A stretch of DNA of 64,000 bases, from assembly GCA_014058105.1 (NCBI GenBank), contig JACGCM010002460.1:372001-436000 (forward strand). Direction: 5' to 3'. Origin of the DNA: Kingdonia uniflora. Taxonomy: Eukaryota > Streptophyta > Magnoliopsida > Ranunculales > Circaeasteraceae. The notes under the pieces were generated by a model that was not told the origin of the DNA, ran no database searches, and was given only the letters and a program-made list of their open reading frames with translations. Shown piece after piece: positions 1 through 11,290 of this stretch (its first letter is position 1; each line of letters opens with the position of its first letter). The position numbers and the translations under genes are program-made.

Positions 1-912
1 CTAATTAGTAGAAATGGAGCCTCCAAACAGTGCACAATTGTAAGGAAATAAACAGTAACCAAAAACATCATAATTCATGCAGTAACACCTCTTAATTCCA
101 CATGTGTAAAAAGGACAAAAAGTGTCAATAATATTATTCAAGTATACCATTCTACACTGTTATGCCCATGATAAATGCATTATGTAATTGCTTATAGTCG
201 GTCAATATAAAACTATTTAAGTTAAAATAAACATATATATTTATTTTAACAATCAAAGCACCTTCAAATGTCATAAAATTTAAGTTGCTCAGAATGCATG
301 AAAAGAGGAAACATCACGAACAAAAGCGGTAAATTTGTAAAAATGCATGAAAAGATAAAGCATCACGAGCAAAAGCAGTAAATTGGTAAAAATGCATGAT
401 ATCATTAGATTTCAGATTTTTCATAAAAACCCCATTGTCAAATTCTCATCTTCATCCACTTTTCATTTCATCTCTTGTTTATACCCCATGTGAAATGAAA
501 ACAATTTTTAGGGTCTATATTTTTCATCTCAAATATCTATAAACTCATGTGTTACAGCTCCAAAGTTCAATCAAACATAATGTTCAAATGATACTATTTG
601 TATTAAATCTTCTCCCAAAAAGTAACCCTCAGTCCCAAATCAACCCAACTCAGATTGTACTCTAACCTTTTCTTCTTACAAAAAAAACCCCAATTCTAGT
701 GTTGAAATTCATCATATTCTAGACTTAGAAATGACAACACAGCTAAAACCCCACCATCTAACTTCATAATTCAAAATCAATCATAATCCCCCAAATTTGT
801 ATACACAGAACCCTTACTTTCATCCAAAATCAATAAACCCATAACGAAACATCAACACAATTCAGTCCCTAAAACACATAAAGGACAAAAATGGGATAAT
901 CAGATACTAACC
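1..912. other. AT-rich non-coding DNA
   Basis: No coding exon is recognisable on either strand. The only structure is a two-unit 49-bp tandem repeat, listed separately. If the candidate leader at 913-1320 is real, this stretch would be the first intron of a minus-strand gene lying beyond the left edge. Confidence 0.5.
294..391. repeat. 49-bp tandem duplication
   Basis: Two adjacent units with a period of 49 bp, each starting ATGCATGAAAAGA. They differ at a handful of positions, and a third truncated start (ATGCATGA) follows at 392. No function is visible. Confidence 0.85.
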
Positions 913-1320
913 TTGAATATTTGTGGAGGAGAAGAGACGCCTAAGTCGCTAAGAGAAACAATAAAATCAGTCAAACCCAAACCCTAGTTTGATTTTGGCC
1001 AAATCATCAAAATCGAATCTTTTACGCATTAGAATCAAATCAACACACGAATCATAAAAAAATATGAGATAAGAAAAGAATGTACTCTTGCCAAGCAGAG
1101 AGGATGAAAACAGAGACAAAGAGAACTCTCCCAACAAATGAAGTGAACCTCATTGATGTGTTCTTCGATCTCTCTCACAGTCTCCCTCAGACAAAGCTTG
1201 AATCTCGCACAAATCACTCTCGAGAGAGAAAAAATTCTAGAGAGAAAAACCTTAGATCTAGAGAGAGAAGAGGAGAGATTGAGAGAGTGAAAAGAAATGA
1301 GAGCAAATTATCAGTTTAAC
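913..1320 (-). promoter_or_regulatory. Candidate 5' leader exon and promoter-proximal region of a minus-strand gene
   Basis: Read on the minus strand, this stretch is CT-rich at its start (1320 to about 1180, repeated CTCTCT runs), as plant 5' leaders often are. It contains the telo-box-like AAACCCTAG read on + at about 982-990. It ends in a good donor, ATTCAAG|GTTAGTAT, at about 912. This suggests a non-coding first exon whose gene continues left of the window. No coding sequence supports it, so it is an inference from composition and one splice site. Confidence 0.3.
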
Positions 1321-1639
1321 CTTTGTAAATGTTTTGAGTTACTGGGGCATTTGCGTCACATAGATGCCTAAATTTGGCGGATACAAATTACGTAAGCTGA
1401 CGTCAGGAAATCCTTTTAGCGCCCATCTCTAGCGCAAAGAAGACCTCCTGACGTCGGTCTTGATAATGAAAGGGTGTAATAAAAATAATCAGTGGAAGCT
1501 CGATTTTATTCAAAGATAATCCAAATCACAAATAAAGGTTTCTAGTTTTCCCCCAAATTAGAAAGAAAAAAAAGAAAAAAAAAAAAACCTTTTCTCAAAA
1601 CCCAAAACAACTAACTGACTATTGGAGCCAAAAACTCCT

Positions 1640-1990
1640 TATTAACTAACAATAGCGTGCATCTCATAGGTACCTTGAATCTGCAAGTCATTAACTGTAT
1701 TACTGCATGTAGCTATAAATAGCAATCCACTGTTTTGTAGCTTCACGAGTATCCTTCTTTTCAGTCTAGTGATCTGCAAAGGTCTATTCTGAAACTGAGA
1801 ATCATTCCTGCATGACCATATGTAATATGTTGCAATCAAGTTAAAGGCTTTCCATAGTTCTCTGATCAGGGGGCATGACATATATGCAAGTGATAGACAG
1901 TCTTTGATGTTACTCAAGCTTAAGAAGCTAAGGTCGAGAAGCTCCATACCCCATAACCTCCCCCCACAATAATAGCAGTTGTTGTTGTCT
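1640..1990 (-). mobile_element. LINE fragment (reverse-transcriptase zinc-binding region)
   Basis: The minus-strand translation of 1947-1642 contains CPLIRELWKAF followed by YYIWSCRNDSQF. This matches the end of the zf-RVT domain of plant L1-type LINEs, which typically carries an IW..RN...F motif. Only about 100 codons survive, with no reverse transcriptase, RNase H or tail nearby. It lies directly downstream, on the same strand, of the Gypsy remnant, but the two families are unrelated. Confidence 0.55.
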
Positions 1991-2079
1991 GTAGTTAATC
2001 ATAAAGGAATAATCCCAATGTACCGTATACATAGAATATGTAGGTCAGCATGGTATTAACTGGACATCCTTCTTAAAGA

Positions 2080-3990
2080 AGAGGCAGTGGAATTACCTAA
2101 TCTCCACAAAAAGGTGAGAGTAGCTTGACGCTCATAATCCTGAAATGCCTCATCTATGATGGAAGGTCAATCTAATAAGCGTTCTCCCCAATATGCTGAT
2201 CACGTGAAATTGTCTTGTTTGCCGTGACTACAACTTGGAGGACATCCTAGAACACCGTCCCTTCTCCAAGTCTAGCATAACCAAATCGTGTGGTTGAATA
2301 ATAACCTCTTGACGATGCCTATCAATCTTCTCATTAATGGAGGCCTATCTAATCTCAAGGCTCTGTTGAACATCCTCATAGATAGCCTAGACCGAGGCTG
2401 CAAAATCAACTGTTGAGGCGGAAAAATGAACCAAAATACTGTATTTGCTGTCCGTGTGGGCTTCGAGGTTGGTATGAGCCCGTAGGCCTTCGGTCGGCTT
2501 GTCCGGTTCGTGCGGTTTGCGGGCTATTGCACGACCCCTAGAGAATCTAGTCGGGAATTGACGGTCCGCGGGCCATTGGCCTGGATACCTCTAGCTACAA
2601 AAAAAATAAATATATTTGCTGAATGCCCGTTTAAATTGGGACATCCCGGTCGAACTGTTGAGGGAGTTGTTAAATGCAAACTCGGCCTTGTGTAATAACA
2701 AACTCCCGCTCCCACTCCCACTCATTGGGCTTATCTTCTGTCACGCACCTCATAAGATCTCCTAAACTGCTGTCAACAACCTCATTTTGATTGTCCGCCT
2801 GCGGGTGAAAAGTTGTCGATTACTGAAGCTTCCACAAGGTTCTCCAAAATTGTCCACTAAAACGAACATTCCTGTCACAATTATTACTCCGTGAAACTCC
2901 GTGGAGACGTATTACCTCATTAAAGAAATCGTGCAATGTAAGAAGCATCATATGTACGTGTACATGGTGTAAAATGAGCCATCTTGGATAATTGAACAAC
3001 CACAACAACTATATATCGAGTTCGTACCCTTGGTCATATGGATTGTCCACTAACAAAGTCCATCAAAATATTTTTCCAAGGTATCTCACAAACCGGGAGA
3101 GAAGTGTAAAGTAAGTGTTTTGTTTACTCTTTGCTGCAGAACACGTGTAGCACCTCCGAATAAACATGTTGAGATCTATCCGCCTGGTCGTCCAGAAATA
3201 TTGATCACGTTTAGAAGCCATAGTATTCATCACACCAAAATGTCAGGATAAACCTCCTGAATGGACATTCGTAATCAAACAGTCATATAATGAAGAGGTA
3301 GTGAGGCATAAGGCCTGATCCCTACATAAATACCGTCATGCATTAAGTAGTATAGATATGACCGAAGAAACCATCCTGTGGACATAACTCCCGGATCTCA
3401 GAAAACCTGAAGATAGAAGTACGAAGCATCACAAGAGCATGTGCTTTCCTACTCTACCTATCCACTAGTCGGTTTTCCTTCCCTTTAATGTGCTGGGCAT
3501 GAAAATGATAACTTTGAAGTCTGAAGGAAGTTAAACCACTTAGTGTGACATTGCATGACTGAAGTAACCCGTTGTTGACTATGCATATGCCGTAAAGCAT
3601 CATGATCAGAATGAATAATGAACTCTCGGTGGAACTTCTCATCCTGGATCCAATCCTACTTCCTTAGACCTTCTCCTTCCCATGACATAATAAAAGTGAT
3701 CTTGTGGAACATGTTGAGGTCCTCTACCCCAGTCTTGAAAGTGTTTATTCCCATGTGATAATTTCAGTTTACAGATCCCCTTTCCGTATTATAAAACTCC
3801 CAACTGTGGACCATGCCTTAGTTCACAGGCATTATAAACAGAAGTATACACTTCAGATCGCATCAGACGTCATGCCAGAACCTTAGCAGTTCCCTGTACG
3901 TCGGTTTAAACTTCTCAACCATAATGATCCACTTTGTATTGAAGCTCCGCAACCACTTGCCTTAAAAAGTTGCACTCATTTCTATAATCG
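2080..3990 (-). mobile_element. Degenerate Ty3/Gypsy polyprotein remnant
   Basis: Read on the minus strand from about 3990 down to 2080, pieces of a Ty3/Gypsy pol appear in the expected order but in shifting frames. The RNase H region includes HSDHDALRHMHSQQRV and, after a frameshift, HAQHIKGKENRLVD (about 3640-3454). An H2C2 integrase zinc finger contains RRCYTCSAAKSKQN (about 3190-3110). The integrase core has PWKNILMDFV, LSKMAHFTPC and FWRTLWKLQ (3060-2820). The C-terminal region downstream has INEKIDRHRQEVI and HDLVMLDLEKGR (about 2350-2260). Stops and frameshifts are frequent, so the element is dead. No LTR pair was identified. The segment 2440-2800 within it is unusually GC-rich and may be a separate insertion. 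Confidence 0.8.
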
Positions 3991-4166
3991 TATTCGAAGT
4001 GGCATCTGAACAATGGTGTGTTATAAGCAACAATGTAAAATGTCTAATATGTTAAAAGAATTATTGTTTTAAGATGTAGATGCCGAATAAACAAACTTTC
4101 TGTACTTCAGCTAATATCCAGTTTATATGTATTCGTATATGTGATCATTTTGCTCTATTTCCACAG

Positions 4167-4710
4167 GCCATTGATGTGAACTCAGAACTTGTATGTGTCC
4201 ATGATTCTGCGAGACCTTTGGTATCAGCAGTGGATATAAGAAAGGTTTTTATCTCAGACTATATCTTACACATACTACCATGTTTAGATGTTCTTTAATT
4301 ACATAATGAATCATGTTCACTAGGCCAAAAATGGTCTATAGATGAAGATATCTTGCAGCTATTTTAGTGTAAGGTGCATTGATTTCTTGTGGATTTACTT
4401 ATTTTATATTTAATATAAGTTTCTATTTGGTGTACTTTTATGTACTAAAAAGTTAATTTATTTGTTGCAAGTACGTGACTCATTTTCTTTGGCACTCTAG
4501 ACCTCTTATATATGCTGGTGCAATTACCAATTCTTTCAAATTGTTCTGATCTGATGATATCGTGTTTCATGTTACTAACAGTGCATTTCTACTGCTGCTT
4601 AAAGTTAGAAAAGAGTTATTATCTGTTCTTTGTCATTATAGGTGCTTAGTGATGGCTGGCAGAATGGAGCAGCTGTGCTTGGCGTTCCTGTTAAAGTCAC
4701 AATTAAGGAG
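4167..4710 (+). pseudogene. ISPD: Two-exon fragment of 2-C-methyl-D-erythritol 4-phosphate cytidylyltransferase
   Basis: ISPD/MCT makes CDP-methylerythritol in the plastid MEP isoprenoid pathway. Two exons are clear. The first, 4167-4244 (26 codons), contains [12 protein letters not shown], which carries the family's conserved D-(S/T)-A-R-P motif. The second, 4642-4710 (23 codons), contains NGAAVLGVPVKVTIKE. Both are bounded by AG and GT and are phase 0, and the order and spacing match the family. I find neither the upstream nucleotide-binding exons nor the following exon (family pattern KTLDR..LW..QTPQ) within several kb. This is therefore a captured or orphaned fragment rather than a working gene. 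Both exons are free of stops. Confidence 0.85.
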
Positions 4711-5234
4711 GTTTGCATACAACTTACTAACACATGTATCTTATGAATCCACATGAACTGGCAATTTGTCTTCTTTTTTCTCGTGATGACTAAAATCTTG
4801 TACATAGATCTCCATCACACACGTAATGAATCTTATTTTCTTGCATTCCAGTTTGAGCTATGCATATGCTATTTGACTATATATATTATAAAAAATATTT
4901 GTATGTTTATCTGGAAATATACTTCAATACCGTACATTAGAATGACCGTGCATGGATTTCTCAATATGAAGGTCGTTATTATGACGTGCACTATCATTTA
5001 TTGAAGTTATTTTCCAATTGGTTTCATGAATTTTTCTGTTATGATATTTCTCCAGTCTTTGTGTATGGTTAAGTTAGCTTTGCACTCATTTTCTATTATG
5101 CACTATCATTTATTAACAAGCAAAATGCAAGTCTTTGTGTATGGTTAATTCAGTCTTTGTGAACCAAATCTCCATGAAGCTTTCTTTGTCAACAATGTAC
5201 AAAATGCATACAAAACATGACTTTGACATTCTCC

Positions 5235-5370
5235 TATCAAACTCTTAATAAGGCACATTTATTTGCAATAATCCTATTCTTGCGAGAATTTTGTCTAACA
5301 CGAAATATTCGTAATTGGTGTTTATCTATCGAACTCTTAATAAGGCACATTTATTTGCAATAATCCTTAA
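5235..5370. repeat. Short direct repeat about 87 bp apart
   Basis: AACTCTTAATAAGGCACATT and the following 16 bases occur at about 5241 and again at about 5328 with almost no change. No function is apparent. The surrounding 4711-5765 holds no recognisable gene. Confidence 0.7.
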
Positions 5371-5781
5371 ATTATATTAAGGACTAATTTAATAATACTT
5401 CAGAGGTAATTTAGTCATTTCTCAATACTTATCAGCACGCGTCTTGAATTCCATCTTCTCGTACTATTTTTGAAGGACAATATTGCAAACGTGGAATATA
5501 GATAAAGTTTTTCCAATTATCTCTATCTAAGACTGTCACCACTTAGTAAAAGTGATGAGGTGATTTCCTAGACTTCCGAGTTCTAGTCTGCCACAATTTT
5601 GAAATCATGAAACTGAAAATTGTTCCAGTGGGTCAAAAGGTAAATATTTAGTTTGTAGGTGGGACTTAACTCAAAATATCCCAAAAATAAACATATAGGC
5701 ATATACGGTGTGTCAGTGATCCCAAAGGCGGGTGCGCTAGGTGCCACTCCAGATTCAACAAGGTATACAAAGTCTTGTACG

Positions 5782-6165
5782 ATGAACGATCAACAAAGAG
5801 CAACGATCCTCAACTCCACCTCTCGATTCCCAATTCACCAAGGTACGTAAACCCCTACATCTCAATCATCTATTTTACTATTGTAATTAAGGTTTGATTT
5901 CCATAGGTGTGAAACTGCCGGGACAGCGGGATTCAGAGCGGATGCATTGATATTATCGTCGACGGTATTCAGAGTTGGGATTTTAGCTGCGTTGAGATCA
6001 CTTAAGACCAAATCAGTAATTGGGTTGATGATTACTGTTTCTCATAATCAAGTTTCAGATAATGGGGTGTAAATTGCTTATCCTAGTGGTGGGATGCGGA
6101 CACAAGAGTGGGAATCGTTTGCGGATTAGTTTGCGGATGTTTGTAGCGCCCAAGAGTTGGTTCGG
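5782..6165 (+). pseudogene. Phosphoacetylglucosamine mutase exons 1-2, dead copy
   Basis: Exon 1 copy 5782-5842 (61 bp, still open) and exon 2 copy 5907-6165 correspond to the functional exons at 16153 and 16300. Exon 2 has lost 4 bp near its start, where the parent reads CTCATACGGG, which shifts the frame. It also has GTG TAA where the parent has GTG AAA, and GATTAG where the parent has GATAAG. The active-site region survives as ITVSHNQ instead of ITASHNQ. No further AGM exons follow. It is a 5' fragment that cannot make the enzyme. Confidence 0.93.
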
Positions 6166-6619
6166 GTGAATTTTTTTGTGTTATTTGAAAGCTATTGAAT
6201 TTACATAAGATATCCTAGGATTTTTGGATGCACGAATGTTGGTATGAGTTTAAATAAGCAAAAAGATATAATGTTAATCAGATAATGGCAATTGCTGCTT
6301 TCAATAGGTGACGATAGTTTGATTCTTAAAAGCAAATAAAATGTTGCCAAAGAACACATCATTAAGTTGTTTATAAAGCTTTCCGAAGTTGTTAAATATA
6401 TGGAGTTGGATATACAATTTCAGAGTAGTAATTGTTACAAAGAATTGGTAATGTGTCTCATATTCTACCTTATATTTCTATGTAAGGCCCGTGTGTAAGT
6501 AAGTTCTTAAGTAATACTATAATTTTGTCCATTCTATGGCAAGAGTTGTAAATAATGCCTCCATTAAGAGATTCTCTTCCAAAGATATCATTTCACCAAC
6601 CTTCAAGTAGATTTTTTTA

Positions 6620-7260
6620 TTTTTTTTTGCAAGGTAAGCAATAATTTTTATAAACGTTTTAAAACTATACAAGAAAGCAAGGGAGAGTAGAAAAAAAACA
6701 TCACAAAACATAAAATAGTAGATGAAGCATCCTCGAAGGGTTATGACAGGCCGAAAATCCTTGATTCCTTTGCTGCAATCTACCAGAAAACACTTATCAA
6801 GTGATAAATCTAAAGAATTCCCTATATGGGCTCTCTATCTTGTCCAGGAAACTAGGTCTTCCTATATACCACTCAACAGCTCCAGCTTGTAGCCTGCTTC
6901 TTCTCCATGCTGCAGTATCAGCTGAGAAATTCATTTCCCTTCACACTGCTGTTAGCCTCATTCTGTTGAACCAAGTCTTCAGTTTCTGCCACAGAGGGTT
7001 GAGCTAACAAGGAACTCAGTCATTTTGGAATAAATTGATGGCTGATTCAAAATCTGAGGTAACCCAAACATTTTTGTGTCACAGTTGTTGAGCTTTGGTT
7101 AACCCATCCATTATAGCCACACATTCAGCATAGATGGCAGTGGTGAATTCGAGGTTCTTAGCCATAACTACAATGACATTAGCTCTGATAATCACTTCAC
7201 TTCCACATATTCCTGAATTTCCACTAGATGATCCATCAGGTTGATGAAACCTCTATAACA
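6620..7260 (-). mobile_element. LINE 3' fragment with RNase H domain (in copy 1)
   Basis: This is the copy-1 equivalent of the LINE piece at 17127-17757. It starts at a T-rich run (about 6615-6630), as expected for the reversed poly(A) tail of a minus-strand LINE. It ends in RNase H sequence near 7250. The frame is more damaged than in copy 2. Confidence 0.7.
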
Positions 7261-8472
7261 AACTGTTACCTTGGATACGTTACAAAATATTATGATTGTG
7301 GCAAGCCATGCCAATCCTTGAAATCCTTACACGAACTATCATGTACATCAGCTCATCTCTATGACTTATTAACTTTATGCTGAATTCATCTTTCCACGAT
7401 AATGATTAATTGCCTAAACAAACGACCTTTTCTATTTTACATATCAATAAGTTAACAATATTGGTGTAGCATTTCACATTGAAAACAATAACACCTATCA
7501 AGAATATTCCTTGTATAAGTATTTTAGAAAACAACAAAACAAACCTTAATGAATAAAAAAAGGAAGGTGTAGATTATAAAGTTTACCTGATAAATAATTG
7601 TACCGTTTTACATGATACTATTTTTTATATGAAGAGTGAGAAGAGGAACATGTGAAACATTCGAGATGTTATATGAACAGTAGTGTAACATTTTATTTCA
7701 CATTTAAGAGAGGGAGAGGGAGATGGAGAGGAGGTGTAAATAATGGCTAAGAAACGTATTGGGTTTTTCAGGAGACATAATAAAGTCATATTAAGACCCT
7801 AAAACGAATTTCTTGCATTACCCTTAGCTTATTACCAATGTTTCTTCTATACTTTCGACACTTCATATGCCTATTGCCACGTTACGCTCTAGTTGTTGGG
7901 AGAGTTATGAGGAGCTCTAATATTTGCGAGCTTTGTGAGGAGAGCTCTCAAGCCTCTAAATTTATCAACCAGAGCTTTGTTAAGAGATATAAATAATTAC
8001 AACTCAATGCAAATTATTTGAAAGAGCTTCATTGAATAAAATATCGAATTTCCTGCAGATATATTGGCCGATAAATTGTAGGTCGAGCTGGATGATATTT
8101 TTTGTTGTTGTCAAGAACTTTATAAAATAGTGATAATTTAGACCACTTGTTGAAGCATATAATCGGGGGGTGGGTGCAGGCAGACGTTTTCAAAGCGGAC
8201 TCCCTTTTCATTAGATACATTGGCAATGTATCGTGAACATAGTGTAAGTTATCACTAATAAGTTCGAAACAAGTCCTATTCTTAGCCAAATGAAAGCTTG
8301 GCAAAATCTATAGTAAGCCTGAAAAGGCATCTCTATCTTTCTGATAAAATATGGTGCAATATCATACCACTCTTCTTGGTCTTCAGCCATGCTTGTATCC
8401 CCATTGTCTGTGCTAAGATTTGCCTCCCCATATGTGTTTTTGACTGTTATAGCCATCTTACTGGATAAGTAC

Positions 8473-9306
8473 TTGTAGAACAATCTGTATAAACAAACAA
8501 CACCTCTTAAGGAGATGATCGAGTCTAGTGTATACACACTATCTCCTTAAGACAGATTCGCCTCTGCCACAGTGTTTTGCAGGAATGTAGGCCCCTGTCT
8601 CCCAGGATACAACGATCAGTCGTAGAGATAAGAAAACATTTTTATCTCTGTACCAAACGAACCTTGATTGTGTCTATTTTCTCTCTTGAAAATAACTCAA
8701 GAAAACTCGGAAAAACTTATATTTAAAAATGAAAACAAAATTGGGTTATATAGAATATATGTGACTCTTCATCAAGGGTCACACCTCAAGTCAATGCCTC
8801 TTCACCAAGAGTCACACTTTAAGGTGCGTCTGTTGGAGACAACCCAACTCACACCTCAAACCCAAAAAAGTGACTAAGAGTTCCAAGGAATCCCCATGAG
8901 CCTATGGCCCCAAGGCCCAATCATAAACTTATAATAATAAAAAACACCTTAAGGTGCGTCTGTTGGAGACAACCCAACTCATACCTCAAACCCAAAAAAA
9001 TGACTAAGTGTTCCAAGGAATCCCCATGAGCCTATGGTCCCAAGGCCCAATCATAAACTTATAATAATAAGAGGGTTCCTAAGTCGAGCAAGCCCATGGG
9101 TAGCCCATGCACCCAAGCTAGTTTGCACACATGGGTCACACATGCGTGTGTAACCCACCAACTCTCACACACATCAGAGCAAGTTAAGTGTTAGACTTAC
9201 TTATATAGTAGAGTTGAGCTTCTCTCATATCCAATGTGGGACTAAACACTTAGTTCTACCATTCAAACCAAAAAGAAAACCAAAAGCTCTTCTGTATTTT
9301 CCAACA
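8473..9306. mobile_element. Solo LTR, probably Copia-type
   Basis: Boundaries come from comparison with the uninterrupted duplicate. Copy 2 reads GGATAAGTATTTCCATTTAG (18965 on), whereas copy 1 reads GGATAAGTACT, then 834 bp starting TG and ending CA, then GTATTTCCATTTAG. The flanking pentanucleotides GTACT and GTATT fit a 5-bp target duplication with one change. The element ends TTTTCCAACA, and TGTTGGAGAC occurs inside, both typical of plant Copia LTRs. There is no internal coding region, so it is a solo LTR. Confidence 0.75.
8821..9073. repeat. 130-bp tandem duplication inside the LTR
   Basis: Two adjacent copies start AAGGTGCGTCTGTTGGAGAC at 8821 and 8951, and both run to AACTTATAATAATAA. 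They differ at only a few positions, so the duplication is young compared with the surrounding decay. It may have arisen within the LTR after insertion. Confidence 0.9.
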
Positions 9307-9580
9307 GTATTTCCATTTAGGTTCAAGATGTCAGGGCATAAAGTCATGGTTAAAATATTTTACTGCAACTTTTGAGTCGGATTCAATTAGAAGCCTTTAC
9401 CATCTCTATTTTGACTGCAAATATCAGTACACTCTGCAATTAAAGAAGTAACAATCCCTATAATGTTTAATTAGCACATCTCTGATAGAACTTGTGTGAT
9501 CTCTAAACATAATCCCAAAACCTGCCCTACCAGGATTCCCTCTGTTAGCTCTATCTCTGTTGGCTTTGATTAGACTTATT

Positions 9581-10170
9581 TTTGGATCGAATCGAAAATG
9601 AGGGTAGTCGGAATTTTTCCAATTTTTTTTGGAACTGTAAAATCTGTTCCGATCCGATCTTTTTCGAAAATCCAAAAATTATTCAGAATTCGAAAAAATC
9701 ATATTTTTTGGAATAATCATAATTTTTGAAAATTCAAAAATTAAAAATTCAAAAATTTCAGATAATATTTGTGAAAATAACGAATTTTTGGCATTTTTAT
9801 ATGTAAAATTAAACGTAATGTTTCCAAATCAAAATATCTAACACTTATACAATGGTAACATCATCACATCACTATCTAACTTTTTTTTATTAAACTACAA
9901 AAAACACATTAATTATTGAATACAAATATTCATAAAAATTGGATTATAGAGTATTCAGAATAATCGGATCGGATATTGTTCGGAATAATCAGATCAAAAA
10001 TTTCAGAATTTCGGAATAGTAGAAAGCTATCCAATTCCAATCCTAAAATTTTCAGAAAAATTCAGAAATCAAATGTTCAAAAATCGAAACTAAAAAATAT
10101 AGTTCTCAAATCGAAAAAATTGGATCAGAAATCGAAAGTTCGGACAAAAGTTGCAGCCCTAGTCTTTCTT
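9581..10170. repeat. AT-rich low-complexity block with degenerate GATCGG and TTCGGAAT words
   Basis: The block is made of repeated variants of TTCGGAAT, TTTTCGAAAA and GATCGGAT interspersed with A/T runs. It ends in GTTGCAGCCCTAG, which resembles the TAGGGCTG termini of some plant MITEs. I could not find a matching left terminus, so I do not call a specific element. Confidence 0.4.
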
Positions 10171-11290
10171 TTATGTTAATAACATAGACATGATCTTAAT
10201 AATAGAAATCAAAGTCGTGCAAGTGAAAGAGTAGAAGGTAACTAATAAGATGGGCTTAGAACTTACTAAGACAAAATTAGACAAAATTGGGGAAATATGA
10301 AACAAGAGCTCAATTAACCTACAATTAACGTAAAATACCTCACAAGAGCTATTTGGTTACCATTTCAGATGTTGAAAATCAATGCATAAATCAATAACTT
10401 TGAATTTCGCACGATTCAAATTGTAAAATCGTCTGATTTAATAATAATGGTTTCTGCATATACAAAATAAGAAAACCCACTCCGAGGAGTTGACTAATGC
10501 CTACCAACATATTAACCCACTCCAGGGAGTGAAGAAAATATAAAATCTCAAACGCGACATTATTAGCAGGAGCACCACCGGGGAGCCTTGATAAATCCAA
10601 GGGCTTCAGCAAGAGAAACTCCATAAATATTAGGAACAAAATCTATGAGCATCTCTCCGAAAAAGACGATCAATGGCTTCAAAACGGTAGGCTTTGAGAT
10701 CGGCATTGCTCTCACAAGATCAACAAAAACCCAAAAAAGTTTAAGGGAAAAGAAGGTTTTGAAGCTTGATAAACAGGAAAGAAAGAAGTAAATAGTTATA
10801 GAGTTGTAGTAATAAATGAGTGTTTATATTCTTTAGGTAAATACTAAATTTGTTAGGATTGACCTAATCTATATAAGATAAAACTTTTATAAATATGAAA
10901 AGATCTGAAAACTTATAACAGTTAGAGGAAGAAAAGGGCTAATTAATGGACTCAGTGTTGCTTTTACATGCATGCACTCCACCTGCCCTAGAAGTCTTTC
11001 AGTGTTAATTAATTGGCTTGCTCAGACCTACAAGGGCTTAGAGCATGGGCAGGCTCGTTATCGCTACGATAGCGATCCAAACCAACCAAAAATCCTTTTT
11101 GCAGGATCGTTATCGCTCAAATAACGCTCCTATATAGAAAATCATTGGATATCTGTGGCGAGCCTGACCAGAATAGGGGTTGTCAGTTGGTCCACGGTGA
11201 AGTATTACAAAATGTTTTTTCATAAACAAAATGTATTATTAAATTAAATAGAGGAGTTGGGCGCCAATTGAGTTTTATTATTTTTATTTA
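10171..11290. other. Intergenic DNA, no gene recognised
   Basis: No coding signal. A short imperfect inverted repeat lies at 11050-11170: GCAGGCTCGTTATCGC and, about 100 bp on, GGCGAGCCTGAC, with a small internal TATCGCT/ATAGCGA hairpin. This could be a MITE relic. Confidence 0.4.

Larger units (their letters stand above)
5766..9580. repeat. Segmental duplicate of the 5' part of the AGM gene (copy 1)
   Basis: From about 17 bases upstream of the start codon onward, this block matches 16135-19135 almost base for base. It includes exon 1, intron 1, exon 2, non-coding intron 2 sequence and two minus-strand LINE fragments. Copy 1 alone contains a solo LTR (8473-9306). Copy 2 alone lacks the amino half of the LINE RNase H that copy 1 still shows at about 9490-9580. 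Retained introns exclude a processed pseudogene. The promoter region of the parent was not included. Confidence 0.9.
8029..9580 (-). mobile_element. LINE C-terminal fragment, split by a solo LTR
   Basis: The minus-strand translation shows the RNase H N-terminal part (NRGNPGRAGFGIMFRDH, 9560-9490), then VLIKHYRDCYFFNCRVY, then after the LTR insertion KYLSSKMAITVK and MAEDQEEWYD (about 8470-8360). The same protein sequence is continuous in the duplicate at 18869-19333. The copy-1 fragment is interrupted only by the LTR at 8473-9306. Confidence 0.75.

Noticed and set aside
4080..4298. Independent 72-residue gene
   Set aside because: Only residues encoded by 4167-4244 are conserved (ISPD). The rest is intron sequence on both sides.
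5659..5850. Open frame covering exon 1 of the copy-1 AGM fragment
   Set aside because: The reading frame before 5782 is intergenic, and exon 2 of this copy is frameshifted and stopped. It is part of a pseudogene, not a separate gene.
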